Below, one piece after another: positions 57,717 through 64,000 of a stretch of DNA of 64,000 nt. The stretch lies in NCBI RefSeq assembly GCF_009728935.1, contig NZ_CP034235.1, forward strand, positions 8,023,501 to 8,087,500, in the 5' to 3' direction. Both the position numbers and the translations under genes were made by a program. This stretch comes from Paenibacillus psychroresistens (GTDB taxonomy: Bacteria; Bacillota; Bacilli; Paenibacillales; NBRC-103111). The notes beneath the pieces are model-generated. The model was not told the DNA's origin and did not search any database. It saw only the letters and a list, made by a program, of their open reading frames with translations. Every line of letters begins with the position of its first letter. Position 1 is the stretch's first letter.

Positions 57717-58415
57717 TTAGCTATTTTTTTCTATTATTTTCCCTTTTATTATCAAGCGGTGCGTAGGATTCTTCATGGGATGACAGGTTACAAGAGTTAT
57801 CTCTTTATCCTTCCCATTTCCTTCCAAAACCTGGACATCGGTTGGCAAAACATATAGCTTCTCACTTACTTCATACGTATATTTTTTTTTGCCTGTATCA
57901 ACCTCAATCAGATCGCCTACAACAACCTCATCCAGTCTATTAAAATTTTTCCCGTAGCTGAAATTTCTGTGCCCGGCAATAGCGTAATTCCCCACAGCAC
58001 CTGCCTTGCCTGTTTTGGCAATACTCGCGATAGATAACGCCATATTCTTCTTTGTAGCATTGGTTATGATCGGAAGCTTCAGATCGATCTTCTTAATCGT
58101 CAGCACTCCTTCTACATGCTTCTCCATATACTTCTCTGCTGCTGTTTTCTCAATACTTACTGGTTTAGCTATTGGCGTATTTACAGGCTTCACAGGACTG
58201 ATACTAACAACCGTATCCTCATCATTCTGTTCAATGGGTGGTTCTTCCACAGGGGGCGTTTGTGGACTTACTTCCTCGATGCTTTGCAAATTTTGCTGCC
58301 ATTGTTTTAGGATTTGTCGTTGCTCATAGCTTTCATAACGATCTTTGACTGTTGGGTACAGCACAAGAATTAATCCAAGCAAGATACATATAACGGATAC
58401 ATATTTTTTTATCAT
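57717..58415 (-). CDS. srtD: Class D sortase
   Basis: A 232-residue sortase: N-terminal membrane helix (about 6-22), a Pro/Glu-rich linker (50-85), then the beta-barrel with His149 (AGHRNF), Cys211 (TLVTCHP) and Arg220 (HRLIIKG). The TLVTC motif and the C-terminal arrangement are those of class D enzymes that recognise LPxTx-like signals. Its likely substrate is the LPTTG protein encoded downstream. It has its own promoter. Confidence 0.9.
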   Translation of the reverse strand: MIKKYVSVICILLGLILVLYPTVKDRYESYEQRQILKQWQQNLQSIEEVSPQTPPVEEPPIEQNDEDTVVSISPVKPVNTPIAKPVSIEKTAAEKYMEKHVEGVLTIKKIDLKLPIITNATKKNMALSIASIAKTGKAGAVGNYAIAGHRNFSYGKNFNRLDEVVVGDLIEVDTGKKKYTYEVSEKLYVLPTDVQVLEGNGKDKEITLVTCHPMKNPTHRLIIKGKIIEKNS

Positions 58416-58459
58416 CTTTATTTTCCTGCCTTTATAGTTAGTGTCGAGTCTATGGGGTC

Positions 58460-58515
58460 ATTATACTCTCTTCCTCTTTCAGCGACAACCTGACTCCTTG
58501 CCCACCCTGGAGTCA
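58460..58515 (-). promoter_or_regulatory. Sortase promoter with upstream dyad
   Basis: Minus strand TTGTCG, 17 bases, TATAAT (58460-58488) is a good sigma-A promoter. Right behind the -35 lies TGACTCC-N11-GGAGTCA (58491-58515), a perfect 7-base dyad that could bind a regulator or form a hairpin from an upstream transcript. Confidence 0.65.
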
Positions 58516-58572
58516 TCGAGATACTGGGCAGCATTAATTGCAGGCTCGCCGAGTTTTTCTTAAAAATAACAT

Positions 58573-58601
58573 TTGACAAGACCAAACAATACTAGTAACA
58601 T
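58573..58601 (+). promoter_or_regulatory. Promoter of the azoreductase-SDR operon
   Basis: TTGACA, 17 bases, TAACAT on the plus strand. The predicted transcript would start near 58608, run through both palindromic operators and the 20-codon leader frame, and reach azoR. Confidence 0.6.
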
Positions 58602-58670
58602 ACTTTTTGTAAGCAACTTTACTTATGGTATTGAAGTCGCAAGCAAGTTATTCTTTTTTTTCTGCTTATC

Positions 58671-58684
58671 GGAACGATCGTTCC
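58671..58684. promoter_or_regulatory. Operator palindrome 1, GGAACGATCGTTCC
   Basis: A perfect 14-base palindrome, the type read by TetR-family repressors. An identical copy lies 81 bases downstream. No TetR gene is visible in the window. Confidence 0.75.
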
Positions 58685-58708
58685 TTATGTCTATATAAAG
58701 GTGATGCG

Positions 58709-58771
58709 GTGAATTTAGATTTACTTTTGTTAATTGATCTATTGTCTAAACGGAACGATCGTTCCGAATAA
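58709..58771 (+). other. Possible 20-codon leader peptide overlapping operator 2
   Basis: GTG start with AAAGGTGATGCG before it, 20 codons (Leu-rich, then KRNDRSE) and a TAA. The last codons are read through operator 2. It could be a leader peptide coupled to azoR translation, or chance; the first is only an idea. Confidence 0.3.
58751..58766. promoter_or_regulatory. Operator palindrome 2, CGGAACGATCGTTCCG
   Basis: A 16-base perfect palindrome containing the same 14-base core as operator 1. It lies 26 bases before the azoR start codon. Confidence 0.75.
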
Positions 58772-58791
58772 AAAGAAAAAGGTGAAAATTC

Positions 58792-59433
58792 ATGTCCAAA
58801 TTATTGTATATTACAGCTCATCCGCACGATCATGAAACTTCTTATAGCTTGGCAGTTGGGAAGGAATTTATTGATGCTTACCGTAAAGCAAATCCGAATG
58901 ATGAGGTGGTTCATCTTGATCTGTATAAAATAGATATTCCGCAGATTGATGCCGATGTTTTCAGAGGTTGGGGTAAATTGGCAGCGGGTACCGATTATGA
59001 AAAATTGTCTAGTAATGAAAAAGCAAAAGTAGGTCGTCTAGGCGATCTGGTAGATCAATTTGTTGCTGCAGATAAATATGTATTTGCTAACCCGACATGG
59101 AATTTTTCATTCCCTCCTGTGATGAAAGCTTATATCGATTCTATCTGTGTGGCTGGTAAAACATTTAATTACATTCCGGGTAAAGGCCCTGTTGGCATGT
59201 TGGACAGTAAAAAAGCCGTTCACATTCAAGCAAGCGGAAGTGTCTTATCTCCAGGATCAGATTATGCTGACTTCGAAATGGGGCATCGCCACTTAGACGT
59301 TATTATGAAGTTCCTAGGCGTACCCAGCTTTGATGCTATATTTGTTGAAGGTATGGCTGCAGCCCCTGATCAGGCTCAAACAATTAAAGCAAATGCTATT
59401 AAAAAAGCGCGTGAATTAGCTAGCAGCTTCTAA
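58792..59433 (+). CDS. azoR: FMN-dependent NADH azoreductase (AzoR family)
   Basis: A 213-residue flavodoxin-like reductase with the AzoR pattern: [48 protein letters not shown] and the [12 protein letters not shown] segment. These enzymes reduce quinones, azo dyes and nitro compounds with NADH and protect against thiol-reactive quinones. The start follows AAAAAGGTGAAAATTC. Two palindromic operators lie upstream, and an SDR gene follows 52 bases later. Confidence 0.92.
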   Translation: MSKLLYITAHPHDHETSYSLAVGKEFIDAYRKANPNDEVVHLDLYKIDIPQIDADVFRGWGKLAAGTDYEKLSSNEKAKVGRLGDLVDQFVAADKYVFANPTWNFSFPPVMKAYIDSICVAGKTFNYIPGKGPVGMLDSKKAVHIQASGSVLSPGSDYADFEMGHRHLDVIMKFLGVPSFDAIFVEGMAAAPDQAQTIKANAIKKARELASSF

Positions 59434-59485
59434 TATCCATTAAAATTCCAGATTATAATAATGATTAAAGGAGATGTTATCTAAT

Positions 59486-60229
59486 ATGACAAAAACACTA
59501 TCAGGTAAGGTGGCATTAGTTACTGGTGGATCACGCGGTATTGGAGCAGCTATTGTGAAACGCCTTGCAAACGATGGCGCAACAGTTGTATTCACGTATG
59601 GAAGCTCGCAACAAAAAGCAGAAGAATTGGTAAAAGAAATTGAAGCAGCCGGTGGTCGTGCATTGGCTCTCCTGGCTGACAGCGGTAATGTTGATGCGGT
59701 AAAAGGCGCAGTTGCAGAAGCTATAAAAGCTTTTGGAGGCATAAATATTCTTGTAAATAATGCAGGTGTATATTGGGTGAAGCCATACGACCAATTTACA
59801 ATGGAAGAATTCGATCTTACTATCGCTATAAACGTACGTGCCATATTTGCAGCTGTGCAAGCAGCGGCACCTCATATGGGTGAAGGTGGTCGCATCATTA
59901 ATTTAGGGAGTATAGTTGCTGATACTAGCATGTTTCCGGGCAATAGTTTATACGGCATGTCGAAAGCAGCTGTTGCTGGGCTTTCTCGTGGATTGGCTCG
60001 CGATCTGGCTCCACTAGGCATTACAGTCAACACCATTCAACCTGGGCCCATTGATACAGACATGAGCCCATCTGATGGTCCTTTTGCTCCAACATTGAAG
60101 AGCATGACACCTGTTGGCCGTTTCGGTAAAGGCGAAGAAATCGCTGCTATGGTCGCCTACCTCGCCTCGCCTGAAGCTGCTTTCATTACTGGAGCAAAGC
60201 TGAACATAAATGGTGGAATGATGATCTAA
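59486..60229 (+). CDS. Short-chain dehydrogenase/reductase (3-oxoacyl-ACP reductase-like)
   Basis: A 247-residue SDR. The ATG at 59486 is used; an ATG at 59474 abuts the AAAGGAG site. Rossmann motif TGGSRGIG (about 13-20), NNAG at about 90, catalytic Ser in LGSIVAD and YGMSK (Tyr and Lys) at about 152-156, and a C-terminal GAKLNINGGMMI. The substrate is not clear. Its place behind azoR and the same operators suggests a detoxification operon rather than fatty acid synthesis. Confidence 0.9.
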   Translation: MTKTLSGKVALVTGGSRGIGAAIVKRLANDGATVVFTYGSSQQKAEELVKEIEAAGGRALALLADSGNVDAVKGAVAEAIKAFGGINILVNNAGVYWVKPYDQFTMEEFDLTIAINVRAIFAAVQAAAPHMGEGGRIINLGSIVADTSMFPGNSLYGMSKAAVAGLSRGLARDLAPLGITVNTIQPGPIDTDMSPSDGPFAPTLKSMTPVGRFGKGEEIAAMVAYLASPEAAFITGAKLNINGGMMI

Positions 60230-60247
60230 TGCAATAAAGCTAAAAAG

Positions 60248-60316
60248 TCCAAATCATCCCTTGCCCAAGAAGAGCAGCATTTGCTCTTCCCAAACGAGGT
60301 TGATTTGGATTTTTTG
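60248..60316 (+). terminator. Terminator after the azoR-SDR operon
   Basis: TCCAAATCA and TGATTTGGA form the outer stem, with an inner hairpin GAAGAGCA-GCATT-TGCTCTTC, followed by T6. Confidence 0.8.
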
Positions 60317-60352
60317 TTAACTATTTTATTAGTGAAATAATTAATATGCTCA

Positions 60353-60388
60353 CAAAAAAAGACAATCGGATTAAATTCCGGTTGTCTT
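60353..60388 (-). terminator. Terminator after rpsR
   Basis: Minus strand AAGACAACCGG and CCGATTGTCTT with one mismatch, then T7, lies 15 bases after the rpsR stop codon and convergent to the azoR-SDR terminator. Confidence 0.9.
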
Positions 60389-60402
60389 CTCTATATAGAA
60401 AC

Positions 60403-60696
60403 TTATTCTGTAGTGTATGGTAACAATGCTACTGTGCGTGAACGCTTGATAGCTGTTGTTAAAGCACGTTGGTACTTAGCTGAAGTTCCAGTTACACGAC
60501 GTGGAAGGATCTTCCCGCGCTCACTGATAAACTTCTTCAATGTTTCAATGTCTTTATAGTCAATGTGAGTAATCTTGTTCACAGTGAAATAACATACTTT
60601 ACGGCGCTTGTTGCGTCCGCCTTTACCTCTGGAGAACTTGCGATCTGCGCGATCGTCTCCGTCGTTTTGGTTATTAGCTCTTGGTTTGAAGCTCAT
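60403..60696 (-). CDS. rpsR: 30S ribosomal protein S18
   Basis: A 97-residue S18 with the core [50 protein letters not shown]. It is longer at the N-terminus than the 79-residue Bacillus protein through a charged Asn/Asp/Arg-rich extension of about 28 residues. S18 binds with S6 to the 30S platform. It follows ssb by 21 bases. Confidence 0.97.
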   Translation of the reverse strand: MSFKPRANNQNDGDDRADRKFSRGKGGRNKRRKVCYFTVNKITHIDYKDIETLKKFISERGKILPRRVTGTSAKYQRALTTAIKRSRTVALLPYTTE

Positions 60697-60717
60697 CGGT
60701 TTGTCAGTCCTTTCTCT

Positions 60718-61209
60718 CTAAAATGGCAAATCATCATCCGAAATATCAATGGGTTTTCCGTCGTCTAAGAATGGATCTTGATTTGAATTATCTCGTGGTG
60801 TTCCGCCACCGCTATTGTTGTTGCGGGTATAGGTTGATTCTTCACGATTACCCGTGTTGCTGCTACCACCGCTGCTGCCGCCTTCTTTAGACGATTCCAA
60901 AAACCGCACATTATCTGCAACGACTTCCGTTACATACACCTTGCGACCTTCATTGTTGTCATAGTTGCGCACCTGCAAACGTCCTTCAACTGCCGTTAAA
61001 CGACCTTTTCTTAAATAATTCGCACAGGTTTCAGCTAGCTGTCTCCAAGTGACGATATTAATAAAATCAGCTTCTTTTTCCTTCGTCTGCTGATTCGAGA
61101 AGGGACGATCAATAGCTAGTGTGAATTGAGTAACCGCCACTCCCGCAGGAGTATAGCGCAATTCGGGGTCCTTAGTTAATCTTCCAATTAGAATAACACG
61201 ATTTAACAA
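60718..61209 (-). CDS. ssb: Single-stranded DNA-binding protein
   Basis: A 163-residue SSB from a TTG start (GGGAGGGAACGAGA). The OB-fold lies at 1-110 ([34 protein letters not shown]), followed by a Gly/Asn/Ser-rich linker and the acidic tip ISDDDLPF that recruits repair partners. It is the middle gene of rpsF-ssb-rpsR, the standard arrangement in Bacillota. Confidence 0.97.
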   Translation of the reverse strand: MLNRVILIGRLTKDPELRYTPAGVAVTQFTLAIDRPFSNQQTKEKEADFINIVTWRQLAETCANYLRKGRLTAVEGRLQVRNYDNNEGRKVYVTEVVADNVRFLESSKEGGSSGGSSNTGNREESTYTRNNNSGGGTPRDNSNQDPFLDDGKPIDISDDDLPF

Positions 61210-61260
61210 TCTCGTTCCCTCCCAAACAATTCCGTTTCAATTACTTTAACATTGCATGTC

Positions 61261-61545
61261 TTAAGCTACATCCTTAACGATCATATATCGAATGATTTCA
61301 TCAGAAATCTTCAATACACGGTCAAGTTCAACAACAACCGCTGGGGTTGCATTGAAATGAACGAGAACATAAATCCCGTCGCGAAACTTATTGATCTCAT
61401 ACGCCAATTTACGCTTACCCATTACATTGTTCTTCGTAATTTCTCCACCATTGTTGATGATGTTTTGGAATTTTTCGATCGTGGACGTAACAACTTCTTC
61501 TTCAATATCCGTCCGAATAATGTACATAATTTCATACTTGCGCAT
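61261..61545 (-). CDS. rpsF: 30S ribosomal protein S6
   Basis: A 94-residue S6 with the start MRKYEIMYIIRTDIEEE and the IRYMIVKD end. It is preceded by a perfect AAAGGAGGTGAAAGACC. First gene of the rpsF-ssb-rpsR operon. Its leader may be bound by the S6-S18 complex. Confidence 0.97.
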   Translation of the reverse strand: MRKYEIMYIIRTDIEEEVVTSTIEKFQNIINNGGEITKNNVMGKRKLAYEINKFRDGIYVLVHFNATPAVVVELDRVLKISDEIIRYMIVKDVA

Positions 61546-61557
61546 GGTCTTTCACCT

Positions 61558-61620
61558 CCTTTTGGACTAACGGCTCCCTAAATGGGAGCAAGGAGCGAGG
61601 ATTTCTTTCAAAACTCGCAC
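61558..61620 (-). promoter_or_regulatory. Putative ribosomal protein S6 leader
   Basis: Between the promoter and rpsF the transcript contains GCGAGTTTTGAAAGAAATCC, TCGC and a GCTCCC-ATTTA-GGGAGC hairpin followed by CGTTAG. A structured leader with a CCG-containing bulge that binds S6 and S18 is known for this operon in many bacteria, and the CCG at the hairpin base fits. I did not fold it fully. Confidence 0.45.
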
Positions 61621-61626
61621 CGTAAT

Positions 61627-61655
61627 ACTATATCAAATCCCGGGCCATTTGACAA
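61627..61655 (-). promoter_or_regulatory. Promoter of rpsF-ssb-rpsR
   Basis: Minus strand TTGTCA, 17 bases, TATAGT. It lies about 80 bases before the rpsF ATG. Confidence 0.7.
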
Positions 61656-61731
61656 GCATTGATTGTTTTGCCCATGCTTGCATCATTTTCCCCTCTTTCG
61701 TTCACAATAATCGAGAACGGAGGTGATAACA

Positions 61732-61923
61732 TTGGGAGAAAAAACGGAATTTACGCAGACCGATACAGCGCCTAACGATGGCGAATACAGAGAAATTGGT
61801 GAAAATGATTTCCATATGGGTATTAACGATCCACAGCATATCACGCTAAAAGCAGGCGAGCACTTTCCCAAAACATCGAATCACAATCGCAAATGGGCTC
61901 GTGTACCCAAGCCTCGCCATTAA
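61732..61923 (+). CDS. YjzC-like small protein, 63 residues
   Basis: From a TTG with a perfect GGAGGTGATAACA. The C-terminal pattern ITLKAGEHFPKTSNHNRKWAR matches the YjzC family of Bacillus, whose function is unknown. It has no membrane segment. Divergent from the rpsF operon; a small membrane protein gene follows 28 bases later and may be in the same transcript. Confidence 0.75.
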   Translation: MGEKTEFTQTDTAPNDGEYREIGENDFHMGINDPQHITLKAGEHFPKTSNHNRKWARVPKPRH

Positions 61924-61951
61924 TCATTCCGCAAAGTAAGGATGGTCAGCA

Positions 61952-62197
61952 ATGAAAAAATTCACCCTCCTATTCACTTTAATTGGCATTGGGATATGCT
62001 TGTTTCATTTCATAGGCTTGGACACCAAAAACTATGTTATTTTTTCCTTAAGCATTCCCCTTTGGATAATTGCTTTTTTTGCAGATGTACGAAACGTCAG
62101 CGTGTATTTGATCTATTTTCTCACTATAGCTTCATGGTCGCTACTGGGGTATATTCTTGACCGGCTTGTCATAAAAAGCCGCGCAAATCGCTTGTAA
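61952..62197 (+). CDS. Small membrane protein, 81 residues
   Basis: Three hydrophobic segments (about 5-22, 29-43 and 51-69) with short charged connections and the basic end KSRANRL. Family not recognised. The start has AAGGATGGTCAGCA upstream. It lies before ktrA but is followed by a hairpin that probably ends its transcript. Confidence 0.6.
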   Translation: MKKFTLLFTLIGIGICLFHFIGLDTKNYVIFSLSIPLWIIAFFADVRNVSVYLIYFLTIASWSLLGYILDRLVIKSRANRL

Positions 62198-62260
62198 AAC
62201 TAACATCTCTAAGGTAGCATGTAGTTATACGGATAAAAGTATATATTTGGTATTCGAACT

Positions 62261-62290
62261 GCACAGGGGGTTACCATACCTCTGTGCTTT
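62261..62290 (+). terminator. Hairpin between the small membrane protein gene and ktrA
   Basis: GCACAGGGGGTTACCATACCTCTGTGC forms a stem with a T-rich run behind it. It is read best as a terminator. It does not have the features of the ydaO c-di-AMP riboswitch that precedes some ktr operons. Confidence 0.6.
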
Positions 62291-62325
62291 TACGTTTGAA
62301 ATATACATCACGGGGAGGTTAAACC

Positions 62326-62985
62326 TTGGCTAAACAATTTGTTGTTATCGGATTGGGTCGGTTCGGTGGCAGTGTAACGAGGACATTAATTGAATTGGGA
62401 CATGAAGTTATGGCTATAGATAGCAATGCTCGCAGAGTGCAGGAATTCTCTTCTATAGTCCAGCACATTTATCAAGCAGACTCAACAGATGAGCAAGTAC
62501 TTAAAGAACTTGGAGTTAGAAACTGTGAGCATGCCATCGTTGCTATTGGCGAGGACATCCAGGCTAGCATTCTCACCTCCCTTATTCTTAAAGATTTAGG
62601 CATTAAAAAAGTAACCGCCAAAGCCGTCAATGATTATCATAGTCGCGTCTTAGAGAAGATTGGCGTGGATCATGTGGTCCATCCCGAACGTGATACTGGA
62701 ATTCGAGTAGCTCACCAGCTTAATTCTAATAACTTAATTGATTTTACAGAGATAACTGCAGATTTTAGCCTAGTCGAAGTATCTTCCTTCGCATCCATGC
62801 ATGGCAAAACTTTAAAGCAATTAAACATCCGTGCACGATACGGCTGTACGATTGTTGCTATTAAAAAACCCGATAACAAAGTTATTGTTTCGCCAAATGC
62901 AGAGGATAAAATACATACAGGTGATATTCTAATTATTATAGGCAGCAACAAACAAATTCATTACTTTGAAGGTAATTATGAGTAA
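62326..62985 (+). CDS. ktrA: Potassium uptake regulator KtrA/KtrC (RCK protein)
   Basis: A 219-residue cytoplasmic gating ring subunit from a TTG start with CGGGGAGG upstream. The RCK_N Rossmann domain has VVIGLGRFGGSV, AIDSN and ADSTDE; the RCK_C domain lies at about 140-219. It binds nucleotides (ATP/ADP, NAD(H)) and, in related proteins, c-di-AMP through RCK_C, which closes the channel. It is followed by the ktrB transporter gene. gdpP, which destroys c-di-AMP, is also in this window. Confidence 0.95.
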   Translation: MAKQFVVIGLGRFGGSVTRTLIELGHEVMAIDSNARRVQEFSSIVQHIYQADSTDEQVLKELGVRNCEHAIVAIGEDIQASILTSLILKDLGIKKVTAKAVNDYHSRVLEKIGVDHVVHPERDTGIRVAHQLNSNNLIDFTEITADFSLVEVSSFASMHGKTLKQLNIRARYGCTIVAIKKPDNKVIVSPNAEDKIHTGDILIIIGSNKQIHYFEGNYE

Positions 62986-63016
62986 CCCCTATATTAAAGG
63001 AGTGATATCTTAACTC

Positions 63017-64000
63017 ATGGTCAATCCTTGGAATAAGAAAACAATAGTATTAAGCCCCTCGCAATGGATGATACTTGGCTTTACCGTCATTATTGGGATT
63101 GGAACTCTACTACTAGTATTGCCGATCGCGTCTCAAAGTGGTAAAAGCTTAGGTTTCTTAAATGCTCTTTTCACCTCAACTTCAGCCGTTTGTGTTACGG
63201 GTCTTGTCGTTGTAGACACCGGTCAATTCTTTACTCATTTTGGTCAAATTGTCATTATGCTGCTAATTCAAATTGGCGGACTTGGGTTTATGACTTATGG
63301 AGTGATCATTGCTTTGCTCCTTGGTAAAAAGCTTGGTCTTAAACACCGCTTCTTAATACAAGAATCAACTAACTCTGCTTCTATTCAAGGCTTGGTGCGA
63401 CTTTGTCTCAGTATTTTTACGATCTCCGTTATTATTGAAGTATTGGGCAGCCTGCTATTAACCATCCACTGGTATAGTGAGCTTGGCCTCAAACAAGCCC
63501 TTTATTATGCTGTCTTCCATTCTATTTCTGCTTTTAATAATGCAGGCTTTGGTTTATGGCCGGACAATTTAATTCGCTACGTTGGCGATCCTGTTGTTAA
63601 TATTGTTATTACTTTGCTCGTTATCTTAGGTGGGCTTGGATTCATCGTAATCCTTGATGTTATGCGTAAGCGCAAATGGCGGGCCCTTGCTTTAAATTCG
63701 AAGATAGTTCTTACCACCTCTGCCGCACTTATTCTTGCTGGATTTGTAGTAATTTTAATAACGGAAATGCTTAGCCCTGCTGTCTTCAGCAATTTTACTT
63801 GGGGAGAGCGTTTGTGGGCAGCCTACTTTCAGGGAGTCTCTCCTCGTTCAGCTGGCTTCAATACCGTAGATATCGGTAAAATGCTCGCAGCCTCACAATT
63901 TTTTGTGATCTTTTTAATGTTTGTGGGCGGTGCTTCCGGGTCTACCGGCGGTGGGATTAAAATCAATACATTCACTGTTCTATTACTTGCTGTATTCAGT
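63017..64000 (+). CDS. ktrB: Potassium uptake transporter KtrB (TrkH family), cut by window end
   Basis: 328 codons are visible without a stop; the gene runs off the end. The filter motifs SAVCVTGLVVVDTG, FHSISAFNNAGFG and GVSPRSAGFNTVD are present, and the GGASGSTGGGIKI loop closes the visible part. It is a sodium-coupled or potassium-selective channel-like transporter that works with the KtrA/C ring. The start ATG at 63017 has AAAGGAG about 15 bases before it, a long spacing, so the exact start is slightly uncertain. Confidence 0.93.
   Translation, partial: MVNPWNKKTIVLSPSQWMILGFTVIIGIGTLLLVLPIASQSGKSLGFLNALFTSTSAVCVTGLVVVDTGQFFTHFGQIVIMLLIQIGGLGFMTYGVIIALLLGKKLGLKHRFLIQESTNSASIQGLVRLCLSIFTISVIIEVLGSLLLTIHWYSELGLKQALYYAVFHSISAFNNAGFGLWPDNLIRYVGDPVVNIVITLLVILGGLGFIVILDVMRKRKWRALALNSKIVLTTSAALILAGFVVILITEMLSPAVFSNFTWGERLWAAYFQGVSPRSAGFNTVDIGKMLAASQFFVIFLMFVGGASGSTGGGIKINTFTVLLLAVFS

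Noticed and set aside
58709-58771. Leader frame as the remnant of a TetR gene
   Set aside because: The 20 residues do not resemble a TetR N-terminus, and there is no further coding similarity in the region.
61683-61871. Minus-strand open frame opposite the YjzC-like gene
   Set aside because: It has no ribosome binding site and is explained by the convincing plus-strand gene with a perfect Shine-Dalgarno.
62198-62325. Possible ydaO c-di-AMP riboswitch before ktrA
   Set aside because: The gap is too short and lacks the conserved ydaO blocks; only a terminator-like hairpin is present.

Overview
The window looks like an origin-proximal chromosome segment of a spore-forming Bacillota of the Paenibacillus/Paenibacillaceae type. 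The reasons are the rlmH - htrC - walJ-I-H-K-R block, purA, dnaB, rplI, gdpP and yybS, rpsF-ssb-rpsR, a gerA/B/C spore-germination operon, many CUT1 sugar transporters with YesMN-type regulators, and strong Gram-positive ribosome binding sites. There are no rRNA or tRNA genes and no CRISPR array that I can see.

Region 1 (1-6.95 kb) is a visibly AT-rich accessory region abutting the 3' end of rlmH. It holds a two-gene Lamassu-like defence pair (DUF4297/Cap4-type nuclease plus a short SMC-like ATPase) and a 951-residue LRR-Roc-COR (Roco) GTPase with a long Glu/Asp tract encoded by a trinucleotide microsatellite. The rlmH 3' end is the classical SCC cassette attachment site of staphylococci. Here a near-identical direct copy of the rlmH end (plus an inverted partner) sits at 3425-3474, so the Roco gene appears to be the only cargo of a small SCC-like cassette, with the Lamassu-like pair just outside it. 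I regard this as the main candidate for something undescribed. The Roco gene also has a strong internal Shine-Dalgarno and start that would release its C-terminal 143 residues as a separate protein.

Region 2 (6.95-25.6 kb) is core: rlmH, a CxxH/CxxC mini-protein, the HtrA-like protease, the WalRK essential two-component operon, a LysM-G5-M23 cell-wall endopeptidase, a stalk-domain C39-like protein, purA, dnaB, rplI, the c-di-AMP phosphodiesterase gene gdpP and yybS.

Region 3 (25.6-60.3 kb) is accessory and separates rplI/gdpP/yybS from rpsR-ssb-rpsF, genes that lie together in Bacillus subtilis. It contains a germinant-receptor operon, a LytTR mini-regulator, a c-di-GMP module (FapA plus HD-GYP behind a GEMM-I riboswitch carrying A at the ligand-reading position 20), a DUF5107-TPR giant with an AraC regulator, an LplABC-type transporter with a membrane-bound AraC regulator, an alpha-galactosidase/MsmEFG transporter with a YesMN two-component system, a surface module (LPTTG protein, transglutaminase-like protein behind a second GEMM-I riboswitch, class D sortase) and an azoreductase/SDR operon with two perfect 14-bp palindromic operators.

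Region 4 (60.4-64 kb) returns to core: rpsR-ssb-rpsF with a promoter and a putative S6 leader, a YjzC-like small protein, a small membrane protein, and ktrA-ktrB, the last cut by the window end. gdpP (c-di-AMP turnover) and Ktr (a known c-di-AMP target family) therefore both occur here.
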